Made by a program: the position numbers and the translations under genes. This document shows, piece by piece, positions 9,664-17,368 of a stretch of 64,000 nt of DNA (position 1 is the first letter of the stretch; each line of letters begins with the position of its first letter). The notes beneath the pieces are model-generated. The model had not been told where the DNA came from, did no database searches, and was given only the letters and a program-made list of their open reading frames with translations. The DNA lies in NCBI RefSeq assembly GCF_023101145.1, contig NZ_CP073714.1, positions 2,294,001 through 2,358,000 of the forward strand, given 5' to 3'. The DNA is from Paenibacillus pabuli (GTDB lineage: Bacteria; Bacillota; Bacilli; Paenibacillales; Paenibacillaceae).

Positions 9664-10455
9664 GTGCTGCATCATTTTATTTCATTACTGGCGCTGGCTT
9701 TGGCGCTTAGTTTAGATGGTTTTGGAGTCGGGATTACATATGGACTGCGGAGAACTAAAATTCCGCTGTTGTCCATTGTCGTCATTTCCATCTGTTCGGG
9801 TCTGGTTATTGCATTATCCATGCAAGTAGGTGTGCTTCTGTCTCATGTCGTATCTCCGGACGTGGCTTCGATTGTGGGAGCGGTTATTCTGATCGGTATT
9901 GGCGCATGGTCGTTGCTGCAACTCATTCGAAAACGGGGCAAGGAACAGCAGGAAACGGACAATGGAGTTAGTGACAGAACAGTAGCAGCAGAAGGATCAG
10001 AATCAGGACCAATCCTCAGTGGTACGCAAGCCTCACACGAAGCTCAGAGCAAAGGCAGAAATCAGGTGCTAGCACTTGAGCTTGAGCCATCTGCTTCCGG
10101 AGGATCTCTGGAACGAATGGTCTTTACCCTGGAGCTGCGGAAGCTGGGTGTGGTTATTCAAATTCTGCGCAGTCCCTCAAAGGCGGACATGGATAATTCG
10201 GGTAGTATATCCGTTCAGGAAGCGATGTGGCTTGGTATAGCCCTGTCTCTGGATGCTTTCGGTGCAGGACTGGGGGCGGCGTTGTTGGGGTTCCCAACCT
10301 TGTGGACAGCATTAGTTATTGCGTTGTTTAGCGGGGCATTTCTCTCACTGGGCATGAAGGTCGGATTAAGGTTTGCTGCTCTACGCTGGATGAAAAGATT
10401 ATCCGTACTCCCTGCGCTTTTATTAATGATTATGGGAATAATGAAGTTGTTGTGA
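9664..10455 (+). CDS. ytaF: Sporulation membrane protein YtaF (MntP-like)
   Basis: Integral membrane protein of 263 residues. Two three-helix repeats (about 1-95 and 180-263), each with the family motif ALALSLDGFGVGI or ALSLDAFGAGLG; the membrane acidic residues are those that bind Mn in the MntP family. A soluble linker (about 95-175) is long and low in complexity. YtaF is known from the polA-mutM-coaE sporulation/repair cluster of Bacillales; the exact transport role is not established. Start is GTG at 9664 after GGGGAGGAATCC; the stop is 9 bases before coaE. Confidence 0.85.
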   Translation: MLHHFISLLALALALSLDGFGVGITYGLRRTKIPLLSIVVISICSGLVIALSMQVGVLLSHVVSPDVASIVGAVILIGIGAWSLLQLIRKRGKEQQETDNGVSDRTVAAEGSESGPILSGTQASHEAQSKGRNQVLALELEPSASGGSLERMVFTLELRKLGVVIQILRSPSKADMDNSGSISVQEAMWLGIALSLDAFGAGLGAALLGFPTLWTALVIALFSGAFLSLGMKVGLRFAALRWMKRLSVLPALLLMIMGIMKLL

Positions 10456-10464
10456 GGTGAAATA

Positions 10465-11061
10465 ATGAATATTGGCTTAACCGGCGGGATCGCGACAGGC
10501 AAAAGCAGCGTGTCCGCCTTTCTCGCCAGTAAAGGAGCGTTGCTCATTGATGCAGATGTGATTGCCCGGGAAGTCATGCTGCCCGGGCATCCCGTTTTGG
10601 CTGCGGCTGTTCAGCGGTTCGGACAAGCCATATTGAATGAGGATGGGACACTGGATCGGAAAAAGCTGGGCAGTATTGTTTTTAAGAACCCAGAGGAACG
10701 TAAGGCACTTGAGGCTATTACACATCCAGCGATCCGCAAGGAGATGCGCGAGCGCGCTGCTGAATATGAACATAAACATCCGGAAAAGCTGGTCGTATCC
10801 GACATACCGTTGTTGTACGAATCAGGGCTGGAGGATGGCTTTGAGGAAGTGATGGTTGTATACATCCCGAGGTCTGTGCAGCGGGAACGACTGATGAACC
10901 GGGATGGAATGACGGCGGAACAGGCAGATGCCCGTATTGACTTGCAGATGGACATTGAAGATAAAAAGCAGCGTGCTGACATCGTTATTGATAACAGCGG
11001 CTTGTGGTCAGAGACGGAGCAGCAAATCATTTCGTTTTTGCATCGTAAGGGCCTATTATGA
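10465..11061 (+). CDS. coaE: Dephospho-CoA kinase
   Basis: Final enzyme of CoA biosynthesis, phosphorylating the ribose 3'-OH of dephospho-CoA; 198 residues. P-loop GGIATGKSS at 8-16, substrate-binding DADVIARE near 31 and HPAIRKEM near 90, DIPLLYE motif near 113. RBS GAGGTGAAAT precedes ATG. The stop codon overlaps the start of the next gene by 4 bases (translational coupling). Confidence 0.94.
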   Translation: MNIGLTGGIATGKSSVSAFLASKGALLIDADVIAREVMLPGHPVLAAAVQRFGQAILNEDGTLDRKKLGSIVFKNPEERKALEAITHPAIRKEMRERAAEYEHKHPEKLVVSDIPLLYESGLEDGFEEVMVVYIPRSVQRERLMNRDGMTAEQADARIDLQMDIEDKKQRADIVIDNSGLWSETEQQIISFLHRKGLL

Positions 11062-11621
11062 GATTGCTGCGCAAGAAACGGGTATTGTTGTTGATGTTTG
11101 TGTCTTTCGTATTGGTGCTGTTCCTGAATACCAATTGGATGTCATGGTTCTATCCGATTCATTATAAGGACGAGATCCGTGCCCAGTCTCAGAGTTATGA
11201 AGTCGATCCGTTTCTCATCGCTTCCATTATCAAGGTGGAGACCAATTTTAAGACAAGCAAGGAATCCAAAAGAGGAGCCATCGGGTTGATGCAGCTGATG
11301 CCCGATACAGCGAACTGGATTATGGAGCAAGCGAAGATTCCGGGCACCTCGCTGGAAGAATTAAAGCACGAGCCAGAAAGGAATATCCAATTAGGTACTT
11401 GGTATCTACGCAATCTGTCAGATCAATTTGATGGGAATGAAGCGGCTATGATTGCTGCTTACAATGCAGGTCCAGGCAAAGTAAATTCATGGCTGAGGGA
11501 TGGCGTCTGGGATGGTTCATTCGAGACGGTCAAAGATATTCCGTTTGGTGAAACCCGGCACTATGTACAACGAGTCATTTATTATTATAATCAATATGTA
11601 AAGATCTATAATACGTTCTAA
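11058..11621 (+). CDS. Lytic transglycosylase (SLT domain)
   Basis: Cell-wall enzyme of 187 residues cutting the MurNAc-GlcNAc bond. An N-terminal membrane anchor or signal (about 5-25, VLLLMFVSFVLVLFL) is followed by the SLT fold: catalytic Glu in IIKVETNF, GLMQLMPDTA, and AAYNAGPGKV. Same arrangement as the coaE-linked transglycosylase of Bacillales (YtcI/SleB-unrelated group). Start overlaps coaE by 4 bases. Confidence 0.88.
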   Translation: MRLLRKKRVLLLMFVSFVLVLFLNTNWMSWFYPIHYKDEIRAQSQSYEVDPFLIASIIKVETNFKTSKESKRGAIGLMQLMPDTANWIMEQAKIPGTSLEELKHEPERNIQLGTWYLRNLSDQFDGNEAAMIAAYNAGPGKVNSWLRDGVWDGSFETVKDIPFGETRHYVQRVIYYYNQYVKIYNTF

Positions 11622-11654
11622 GAGAAGACACTCTGGATTCTTGGTCTAAAATAA

Positions 11655-11709
11655 GAAGAAGCACCGAGCAGACCGGTTATTCACCGGCCGCTCCATGCTC
11701 CTCTGTATT
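11655..11709. terminator. Bidirectional terminator between convergent genes
   Basis: GAGC...ACCGGT pairs with ACCGGC...GCTC across a short loop (11666-11693). On the minus strand it is followed by a T-rich run (11660 down to 11643), so it best serves the SASP gene; weaker on the plus strand. Confidence 0.6.
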
Positions 11710-11729
11710 ACCGTATTACGATGCAGATA

Positions 11730-11951
11730 TTATTGGTATTGACCTGCCAATTGCTGTTCTGCAATTGTTACCAGACGCTTCGTGATGTATCCACCGATCG
11801 AACCGTTCTCGTAAGAAGTCATGTTACCTTGGTATCCGTCTTGTGGGATGCTGATTCCGAGTTCTTGAGCAACTTCATATTTCAGTTGTTCGAGAGCTGC
11901 GGAAGCTTTAGTTACCACCAGGTTGTTGGAGTTACCATTGCTTTGTGCCAT
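11730..11951 (-). CDS. Small acid-soluble spore protein, alpha/beta type
   Basis: DNA-protecting protein of the dormant spore core, 73 residues, near the family length. Conserved parts: AALEQLKYEVAQELGI with the GPR germination-protease site (EVAQELG) and GSIGGYITKRLV. The family motif near 38-45 is DGYQGNMTS. RBS GAGGAGGTGAAC precedes ATG. Marks the host as an endospore former. Encoded convergent to the transglycosylase. Confidence 0.93.
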   Translation of the reverse strand: MAQSNGNSNNLVVTKASAALEQLKYEVAQELGISIPQDGYQGNMTSYENGSIGGYITKRLVTIAEQQLAGQYQ

Positions 11952-12065
11952 TGCTGTTCACCTCCTCGCGGTTGGTAAAAGTATTATGTGTCGACAATAC
12001 GATTTTCATAACTATTGATAACAGGGAATTTGTGGTAAAAAGTAAAACATGGGAAGTGATCTGAA

Positions 12066-12533
12066 TTGAAATGTCCTTATTGCGCCTATCTGGGCACAAA
12101 GGTGCTTGATTCAAGGCCGGCCAATGAATCGAAATCGATTCGTCGTCGTCGTGAGTGTGAGCAATGTAGCCGTCGATTTACAACTTTTGAAATGGTTGAA
12201 GAAACGCCGCTGATCGTCATCAAGAAAGATGGAAGTCGCGAGGAGTTTAGCCGGGACAAGATCCTTCGTGGCCTGATTCGGGCATGTGAGAAACGCCCTG
12301 TCTCAGTTGAGACGCTGGAAATGATGGTATCTGAGACGGAAAAGGCCCTGCGCAATACAGCCGATGCAGAAGTAGAGAGCCGTCAGATTGGCGAACTGCT
12401 GATGGAACAGCTGTTTCCCGTTGACGAAGTAGCCTATGTGCGCTTCGCTTCGGTCTACCGTCAATTCAAAGACATCAATATGTTCATGAAGGAACTGAAA
12501 TCTCTTTTGTCCAAAGAAGATATCGAGGAGTAA
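12066..12533 (+). CDS. nrdR: Transcriptional regulator NrdR
   Basis: Zinc/ATP-cone repressor of ribonucleotide reductase genes, 155 residues. N-terminal zinc ribbon with MKCPYC...[11 protein letters not shown]-cone domain about 48-138 beginning [18 protein letters not shown] and ending ASVYRQFKD. Length and arrangement are typical. Binds NrdR boxes elsewhere in the genome; none is visible here. Confidence 0.95.
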   Translation: MKCPYCAYLGTKVLDSRPANESKSIRRRRECEQCSRRFTTFEMVEETPLIVIKKDGSREEFSRDKILRGLIRACEKRPVSVETLEMMVSETEKALRNTADAEVESRQIGELLMEQLFPVDEVAYVRFASVYRQFKDINMFMKELKSLLSKEDIEE

Positions 12534-12628
12534 TGGAGCGAATAAGGAGAAGAGCATTCTGGGTTACGGTCATGTGTTCCAGGTAAAAGGTTGTTCTTCT
12601 CCAATCATTTTGGTTGGTAAAAAAATTG

Positions 12629-12657
12629 TTGACAGCAAAAGCTGTATTTTATATGAT
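12629..12657 (+). promoter_or_regulatory. Sigma-A promoter of tRNA-Ala
   Basis: TTGACA (12629-12634), 17-base spacer, TATGAT (12652-12657). Near-consensus, 57 bases upstream of the mature tRNA. The inverted repeat GGAGAAGA/TCTTCTCC at 12551-12601 before it may end nrdR transcription but has no T-run. Confidence 0.75.
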
Positions 12658-12713
12658 ATAGGAGTCGCCTGCGGAACACTGCAGAAATGGACAACAGGTT
12701 ACATTCATAATTT

Positions 12714-12786
12714 GGGGCCTTAGCTCAGCTGGGAGAGCGCATCGCTGGCAGCGATGAGGTCAGGGGTTCGATCCCCCTAGGCTCCA
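12714..12786 (+). tRNA. tRNA-Ala(GGC)
   Basis: Complete cloverleaf: acceptor GGGGCCT/AGGCTCC, D arm GCTC...GAGC, anticodon stem CATCG/CGATG with loop CTGGCAG (anticodon GGC), T arm AGGGG TTCGATC CCCCT. Discriminator A, no encoded CCA. The phage integrase lies 48 bases downstream, so its 3' half is the probable attB. Confidence 0.95.
12760..12786 (+). other. Probable prophage attachment core (attL)
   Basis: Tyrosine-integrase prophages commonly recombine in the T-arm/acceptor end of a tRNA. The tRNA remains intact at this end and the integrase gene follows immediately. The matching attR copy is outside the window, so the core limits are not defined. Confidence 0.55.
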
Positions 12787-12834
12787 TACTTAAAAAACTC
12801 TTGGTACACAAGGGTTTTTTGCTTTTTATGGGGG

Positions 12835-14016
12835 TTACACGAGGTCTCTATTTTCGGTGTCTGGTGCCGAAATGGTGCCATTCGTATTTTTGGTGCCTAA
12901 GTTGGTACCAAATAAGAAGTTCCCAAATCTCTCCGCAGTTTCTTTTTGCATATTCGGCAATACGTGGCTGTAAAGGTCAATTGTTATTTTAACACTGGCA
13001 TGTCCAAGTCGCTCTTGAACAATCTTTGGATGTTCACCTTGCTTAAGCAGCAGAGTGGCATGTGTATGTCTCAGATCGTGGACGGTGATCTTTGGTATCT
13101 CCAACTTCTCCATATACCTATAAAACGTCCTAAGTAGGTTTCTAGGCGTTACAGGAGTCCCTACAGAAGTTGCCACAATGAGGTCATTGTCTTGGTATAC
13201 TCCACCCGCTTTTAACTTCTCAGCAGCAATTACACGTTTCCTCTTCTGAATTTCCTTAATGATTTTTTCATCCACAGAAACCAATCGCGTACCGGAGGCA
13301 GTTTTTGCGCCCGTTCTGATCTTCTTGCCATCATGTGATAAGGTTTGTACAACAGATATAGTTTTGCTTTCATAATTGACATCCTTTAATCTGAGGGCTA
13401 ATGCTTCTGATTGTCTCAATCCAGCCCCGTAAGCGAGGAGGAACGCTATATAATCGTGATGTTCTTGTATGTGCTTATCAAACTCCCGCACCTGGTCAGC
13501 GTCCCAAACCATGATCTCTTGACGCTCAACGGCTGGCATATCAATAAGTCGGGTAACATTCCTTTGAAGCTTGCCCTTCAGCACAGCCCAATCAAGAGCA
13601 GAACGTAACACTTTGAATACATCTTTAACTGATCGAGAAGCGAGTTCCTTTTCAACACGTAGATGTTTGATGAAATCAAGACAGTCCTCGTCAGTCAAAT
13701 CCATTGCTTGGAATTCTTCGAAATACTCATTTATGTGCAAAGATATGTGCCGACCATAAGTTTTGTAAGTTACTTCAGCTATCGAGTGTTCTTTGGTTTT
13801 TAGCCATAGATTCATCATATCCGGTAGGAGCGTCTTTTCGCGCTTTATGAACGTACCATTGTTAACGTTGTTTTCGGCTTCAACAAGAGCAGCCTGAGCT
13901 TCTTTTTTTGTTTTAAAACCACGTTTTTTAGTCCGCTTTCGATTTTTCCCTTTGCCAATTTCCAGCACATAAAACCAAGGATTTTTCTTTACATTCTCAT
14001 CTTTGTAAACCGGCAT
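12835..14016 (-). CDS. int: Phage integrase, tyrosine recombinase
   Basis: Site-specific recombinase of 393 residues. N-terminal Arm-binding domain (about 1-55, KNPWFYVLEIGKGKNRKR), SAM-like core-binding domain (about 65-165), catalytic domain with Arg in YGAGLRQSEALAL, Lys region, HDLRHTHATLLL, LGHASVKIT and nucleophile Tyr in DLYSHV. Oriented toward the tRNA-Ala, ending 48 bases from it, as in tRNA-integrated elements. Abuts a small gene upstream on the same strand. Confidence 0.95.
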   Translation of the reverse strand: MPVYKDENVKKNPWFYVLEIGKGKNRKRTKKRGFKTKKEAQAALVEAENNVNNGTFIKREKTLLPDMMNLWLKTKEHSIAEVTYKTYGRHISLHINEYFEEFQAMDLTDEDCLDFIKHLRVEKELASRSVKDVFKVLRSALDWAVLKGKLQRNVTRLIDMPAVERQEIMVWDADQVREFDKHIQEHHDYIAFLLAYGAGLRQSEALALRLKDVNYESKTISVVQTLSHDGKKIRTGAKTASGTRLVSVDEKIIKEIQKRKRVIAAEKLKAGGVYQDNDLIVATSVGTPVTPRNLLRTFYRYMEKLEIPKITVHDLRHTHATLLLKQGEHPKIVQERLGHASVKITIDLYSHVLPNMQKETAERFGNFLFGTNLGTKNTNGTISAPDTENRDLV

Positions 14017-14199
14017 TTACTCGGCCACCTTTCTTTTAATATCAATGTACTTCTTTAAAACCTCGTTACGGTTGTCCGCCATAAACCTCTGACATAAAAA
14101 CTTAATTGCTTGGTCGTCACTCTTGAAATCAAACTCATCTTTAACCTGATTCAATAAATCTCTAGTGTCCTCATAAACATTCGCAACTTTACGTTCCAT
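14017..14199 (-). CDS. Small acidic/basic protein upstream of int
   Basis: Sixty residues from an ATG at 14199 preceded by CGAGGAGGTGAATT; the frame also extends upstream to 14283 without an RBS. Sequence is highly charged and helical (DLLNQVKDEF, FLCQRFMADNRNEV), reminiscent of short ribbon-helix-helix or excisionase-like regulators, but no family was recognised. It abuts int and is probably co-transcribed, so a role in integration control is possible. Confidence 0.6.
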   Translation of the reverse strand: MERKVANVYEDTRDLLNQVKDEFDFKSDDQAIKFLCQRFMADNRNEVLKKYIDIKRKVAE

Positions 14200-14223
14200 A
14201 TAGAATTCACCTCCTCGTTTTAT

Positions 14224-14258
14224 GAAATCATTATATCCTGTATTGAATTCAAAATAAA
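14224..14258 (-). promoter_or_regulatory. Possible promoter of the int operon
   Basis: On the minus strand a perfect TATAAT (14235-14230) lies 31 bases ahead of the small-gene ATG. A weak -35 (CTTTAT, about 18 bases upstream) is the best match. AT-rich divergent intergenic space. Confidence 0.4.
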
Positions 14259-14320
14259 GTTTTATTAAGTCTGAAATTTGCATTATACTGGGATCAATAA
14301 GTAAATTCAGGGGGAATTAG

Positions 14321-15085
14321 ATGATTCAAGCGTTATGGGATTACGCCAAGACTGATTTTGCAAGTTTTATAGGTGATTTTTCACTCATCACATTAGTTTT
14401 GGGTGGGCTCTTCTTTTGGTTAAGAGCATACTTTACAAACTCCTTTCAGAAGAAGTTAGAGTCACACAAAGGACTGGTAAACAGTGAACTAGAAACACAT
14501 AAAGGAGCTGTGAATAGCAAAATTGAAGAAGTGAAACATAACCAGCAAAAAGTTTTTAAAGAATTTGATCTTTATACCACTAAGATGCACGAAGTTTATC
14601 CTGAACTCTATAAAAAGATGGAGTATGCATACGGTGAAGTTTTAAATCTAAGAGGAGTTATTCTGGCTCCTGATCTAAGGAGGTTTAATCAGGAAGAATT
14701 CGATGAGCACTTGGATGACCTTCAAAATCTATCTAAAACAGAAATTGCTTCTTTAAGTTCCAAGTTTTCGAATAATAAGGAAGAAGCAATACAAGAACTT
14801 CACCAAAAAATGGAATGGGTCAGGTATCATAAGGCTAATATACATTTAGCAGAGGCAAATAATTTTTTCATTGTAAATGAACTCTATTTAACCGATGAAG
14901 CATCAAACGCCTCGCGTGAAGTATTAAAATTATTGCGCAACTATCACAATGATCTCAACCCCAACTATAATGGTGATCGAGATGTGGTTAGTGACAGGCG
15001 GGACAAAAGGGACAAATTACCAGGTGTAAAGGACTCATTCAGAGAAATTCTAAAAAAGGATTTAAAGAGATCCTTCACAGTTTAA
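14321..15085 (+). CDS. Membrane-anchored coiled-coil protein, unknown function
   Basis: Not recognised. 254 residues: one N-terminal membrane segment (about 18-36, FSLITLVLGGLFFWL), then a tandem 13-residue repeat (KLESHKGLVNSEL and ELETHKGAVNSKI, about 46-72), then a largely helical charged cytoplasmic or external domain. AT-rich compared with flanking structural genes. RBS AGGGGGAATT precedes the ATG. Position next to int and opposite orientation is typical of a lysogenic-conversion cargo gene, perhaps exclusion or surface function; this is inference only. Confidence 0.7.
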   Translation: MIQALWDYAKTDFASFIGDFSLITLVLGGLFFWLRAYFTNSFQKKLESHKGLVNSELETHKGAVNSKIEEVKHNQQKVFKEFDLYTTKMHEVYPELYKKMEYAYGEVLNLRGVILAPDLRRFNQEEFDEHLDDLQNLSKTEIASLSSKFSNNKEEAIQELHQKMEWVRYHKANIHLAEANNFFIVNELYLTDEASNASREVLKLLRNYHNDLNPNYNGDRDVVSDRRDKRDKLPGVKDSFREILKKDLKRSFTV

Positions 15086-15146
15086 TCCATAACTTACCGC
15101 CTCAATCCTTTGTAGCAAACCGCTATAATCAGATTGAGGTGTTTTT

Positions 15147-16004
15147 ATGTTTATTTCCCCAATGTTATTAGAAACAGCACCGGGACCATTTAGTCACTCG
15201 AATTTTATATATGAACCTAAAGTTGACGGGCACCGGTTGATATATTCGCAACAAGCCGGAGTGGTCCGGTTATATACACGTCACAATAATGATTGCTCCA
15301 GGCAATATCCTGAGTTGTTGATCCCATTTGATGATGACATCATTTTGGACGGTGAAGTGGCTTGCACCGATCCATCAACAGGTCTGAATGACTTTGAAGC
15401 TGTCATGAGCCGGTTCAGCACGCGGCAGCACTCTAAGGTTCAACAACTCATAAAGACGCTGCCTGCCACATTCGCTATATTTGACATCCTACAGTACAAA
15501 GGTCAGGACCTCCGCAAGTTGCCTCTCATGGAGCGCAAGGCGATCCTTCATAGTCTTAATTTTCCGTCCAGAAGCTTTGGGGTTGTACCACATATAGAAG
15601 GCGCAGGAGAAGCGTTGTACGAGCAAATAGAGGCTATGGGTATGGAAGGTGTAGTCGGCAAACGAAAGGACAGCGTGTATGTCAGCAGACGGTCCAAGGA
15701 CTGGATGAAGGTCATTAACTGGTCATACGCCGATGTTTATATCACTGGGTATCGAAAAGCTGAATTCGGTTGGCTGGTTGCTGTCCCGGATACATTAGGC
15801 AAGCTGCGCCCGGTAGGGATCATTGAGCATGGCCCGAGTTCAAAACATAAGCAGGCGTTTCGTGGCGTGTGCCAGCAGCTCGTAACGGGCCATGATAAGG
15901 ATTATGTGTACCTGGAACCAAAGATACAAGCCAGAGTGAAGATGAGGAACTGGACAAAATCAGGATTGCTGAGGATACCTGTGTTTATGGAGTTCATCAT
16001 ATAG
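15147..16004 (+). CDS. ATP-dependent DNA ligase (LigD/Pfu-like core)
   Basis: DNA nick-joining enzyme of 285 residues. The adenylation domain has motif I EPKVDGHR (Lys about 24), motif III LDGEVACTD-like at about 68, FAIFDILQ, motif IV MGMEGVVGKR and motif V DWMKV. The C-terminal OB fold is present but compact. Resembles stand-alone bacterial/phage LigB/LigC-type ligases of Bacillales. Start is ATG 15147 after TTGAGGTGTTTT. Lies in the accessory zone near int rather than the replication module. Confidence 0.85.
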   Translation: MFISPMLLETAPGPFSHSNFIYEPKVDGHRLIYSQQAGVVRLYTRHNNDCSRQYPELLIPFDDDIILDGEVACTDPSTGLNDFEAVMSRFSTRQHSKVQQLIKTLPATFAIFDILQYKGQDLRKLPLMERKAILHSLNFPSRSFGVVPHIEGAGEALYEQIEAMGMEGVVGKRKDSVYVSRRSKDWMKVINWSYADVYITGYRKAEFGWLVAVPDTLGKLRPVGIIEHGPSSKHKQAFRGVCQQLVTGHDKDYVYLEPKIQARVKMRNWTKSGLLRIPVFMEFII

Positions 16005-16009
16005 AAAAG

Positions 16010-16045
16010 AAAGAGCAGCGAGGTCATCCCTCCTGCTCTATTTTT
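16010..16045. terminator. Bidirectional terminator
   Basis: AGAGCAG (16012-16018) pairs with CTGCTCT (16033-16039), with inner GAGG/CCTC pairing and ATTTTTG after it; A-rich on the left gives a T-run for the minus strand. A close copy occurs at 46243. Confidence 0.8.
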
Positions 16046-16247
16046 GTGCCCTGAACTCAAATACATCTCGAAAGTACCTCTTGCCCGATATCTTAATAGA
16101 GACATCGGTATACGCCTCTACTGGTCCGCCATAGTCAATGATGTGTTGCCCATCCTCCTGCACATGCCAGACAGATACACGAACCTGAAATAACGCTGCT
16201 GCAAAGAATTCCACGTCATCCTGCAAAACCTTATATGTATGGTTCAT
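16038..16247 (-). CDS. Small phage protein, unknown function
   Basis: Not recognised. 69 residues from ATG 16247, which follows GAGGTGATCAGC; a GTG at 16256 is in frame. The sequence looks like a small beta-rich fold (VRVSVWHVQEDGQH, YTDVSIKISGK). Convergent with the ligase gene across a shared terminator. Confidence 0.55.
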   Translation of the reverse strand: MNHTYKVLQDDVEFFAAALFQVRVSVWHVQEDGQHIIDYGGPVEAYTDVSIKISGKRYFRDVFEFRAQK

Positions 16248-16354
16248 GCTGATCACCTCAACCCCTATTTCTATAACTTCGCTCTTTGATCCTGCATTTA
16301 ATCTCAGAAAATTGCATTAACAATCATTTAAGAAAGTTTTACGATTTATTTAAT

Positions 16355-16386
16355 AAACCTATAAAACATTAGGTTTTTTATAGGTT
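16355..16386. promoter_or_regulatory. Overlapping inverted repeats upstream of the structured RNA
   Basis: AACCTATAAAA (16356-16366) is an exact inverted match to TTTTATAGGTT (16376-16386), and AAACCTA (16355-16361) also pairs with TAGGTTT (16370-16376). The two hairpins exclude each other. It lies just ahead of the predicted RNA and could be an operator or leader switch. Confidence 0.4.
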
Positions 16387-16399
16387 ATAGTTATAGCAT

Positions 16400-16790
16400 G
16401 GAACAAAAAGAGAACAGCACCCGACACAAACCATTACCTGTTTGACGGTGGTAGGCTAAAAGACGAGCGGCGACAGTTAGCCCCTTGCAATAAGACCTAC
16501 ATTGGAGCCGCAAGGGTAGCACAAGCGGGCCTGCTGTTCTTTTTTGTTTCCGCAGCTTGTCATAACCGCTTGAGGGTTACGCTTAGTGCGTAGCTTGAGG
16601 TTATGAGGGGCAAACAACAATTATAAACAGGACTCAGAGGGTAATAGAAACCCGAAGCTTGAAGGATGTCCATTGATGACCCATTCCGGGTTCAGAGGAT
16701 TAGCGGTAGTCCTCGATTGCTTAAATGCATCAATTACCGCTTAACAAAAGGAGTGAGTGACGGTTAAGCGCCGTTGCTCTTTTTTATTGC
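16400..16790 (+). ncRNA. Candidate large structured noncoding RNA
   Basis: No convincing ORF over about 390 bases but dense base-pairing. Closing stem GAACAGCA/TGCTGTTC (16412-16419/16532-16539) extended by A/U pairs; inside, GGCTAA/TTAGCC (16454-16459/16477-16482), CCCTTGC/GCAAGGG (16482-16488/16510-16516) and GTAGG/CCTAC (16451-16455/16496-16500), the last two crossing as a pseudoknot. A second nested hairpin CATAACC/GGTTATG with GTTACGC/GCGTAGC occupies 16561-16605. Further GGGT/ACCC, GAGGA/TCCTC and GCGGTA/TACCGC pairs precede a terminator-like stem. A tRNA-like element follows at once. Phage-borne large RNAs of the GOLLD and ROOL type have this setting, but class membership cannot be decided by eye. 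Confidence 0.6.
16739..16787 (+). terminator. Terminator-like stem ending the structured RNA
   Basis: GCTTAAC/GTTAAGC (16739-16745/16763-16769) competes with AAAAGGAG/CTCTTTTT (16746-16753/16777-16784) closed over ACGG/CCGT; the latter runs into TTTTTT. Alternative pairings could make it conditional. Confidence 0.55.
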
Positions 16791-16857
16791 GCTCCCTTAA
16801 CTCAATGGTAGAGTCCGGTATATCCGGCATGTGGCGGTTCGATTCCGTTAGGGAGCT
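16791..16857 (+). tRNA. tRNA-like element with shortened anticodon arm
   Basis: Acceptor stem GCTCCCT/AGGGAGC (7 of 7 pairs), D arm ACTC-AATGGTA-GAGT and T arm GGCGG-TTCGATT-CCGTT are all good. Only 18 bases separate the D and T arms, so the anticodon arm is CCG-GTATATC-CGG (3 pairs, loop anticodon ATA) or CCGG-TATAT-CCGG, not the usual 5 pairs plus a variable loop. It is either a degenerate phage tRNA or a tRNA mimic or processing signal at the end of the structured RNA. No CCA encoded. Confidence 0.55.
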
Positions 16858-16903
16858 TACAGCGTGTTAAGTCATGAAATTTAAATAAGGAGAGTGTTTG
16901 AAT

Positions 16904-17368
16904 ATGGAAATCAAAGGTTTGGGCGGAACGCCTCTCGCGGATCAGCAAATTGCAACGAGAGACGAAAACGGATTTTTGCGACCAGTTTCTCCAGACAATC
17001 CAATTTACACAAAACCCGCTGACGATAGCGGAAGTGGTGGCGGTCAAACGGTCACGATCCTGGGAACCGGCACAGCGGCTGGCAACGTATCTTATCCGAG
17101 TACGGGCGTAGCTGACAAGAACACCGACATCACCATTTACTTTGGCGGTTCCACAACAGGCACGACGGGCACGTTCTCCACATTTTTGATCGATATTAAT
17201 AATCGCCAAACTGTTCTTCCTGGGATTCGCTCCAATGTGAGCATAGCCCAAGTGACCACGGCAAATGTTGGTGACATTGTTGATTACAGCATTCCGAAGG
17301 GTTGCAAGCTGCGTATTGACTACACAGCACCAACTGGAGGCACGTTGTCCATTAAGGGGGTTGAGTGA
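16904..17368 (+). CDS. Putative virion surface protein (small, Gly/Thr-rich)
   Basis: Not firmly recognised. About 154 residues. A short leader ending in a GSGGG linker precedes a Gly/Thr/Ser-rich beta domain (about 50-154). RBS AAGGAG at 16887-16892 suits either TTG 16898 or ATG 16904. Overlaps the next gene by 4 bases. The composition and the coupled pectate-lyase-fold protein suggest a head- or tail-fibre component. Confidence 0.6.
   Translation: MEIKGLGGTPLADQQIATRDENGFLRPVSPDNPIYTKPADDSGSGGGQTVTILGTGTAAGNVSYPSTGVADKNTDITIYFGGSTTGTTGTFSTFLIDINNRQTVLPGIRSNVSIAQVTTANVGDIVDYSIPKGCKLRIDYTAPTGGTLSIKGVE

Noticed and set aside
12551..12601. Rho-independent terminator after nrdR
   Set aside because: The GGAGAAGA/TCTTCTCC arms are far apart and there is no T-run.
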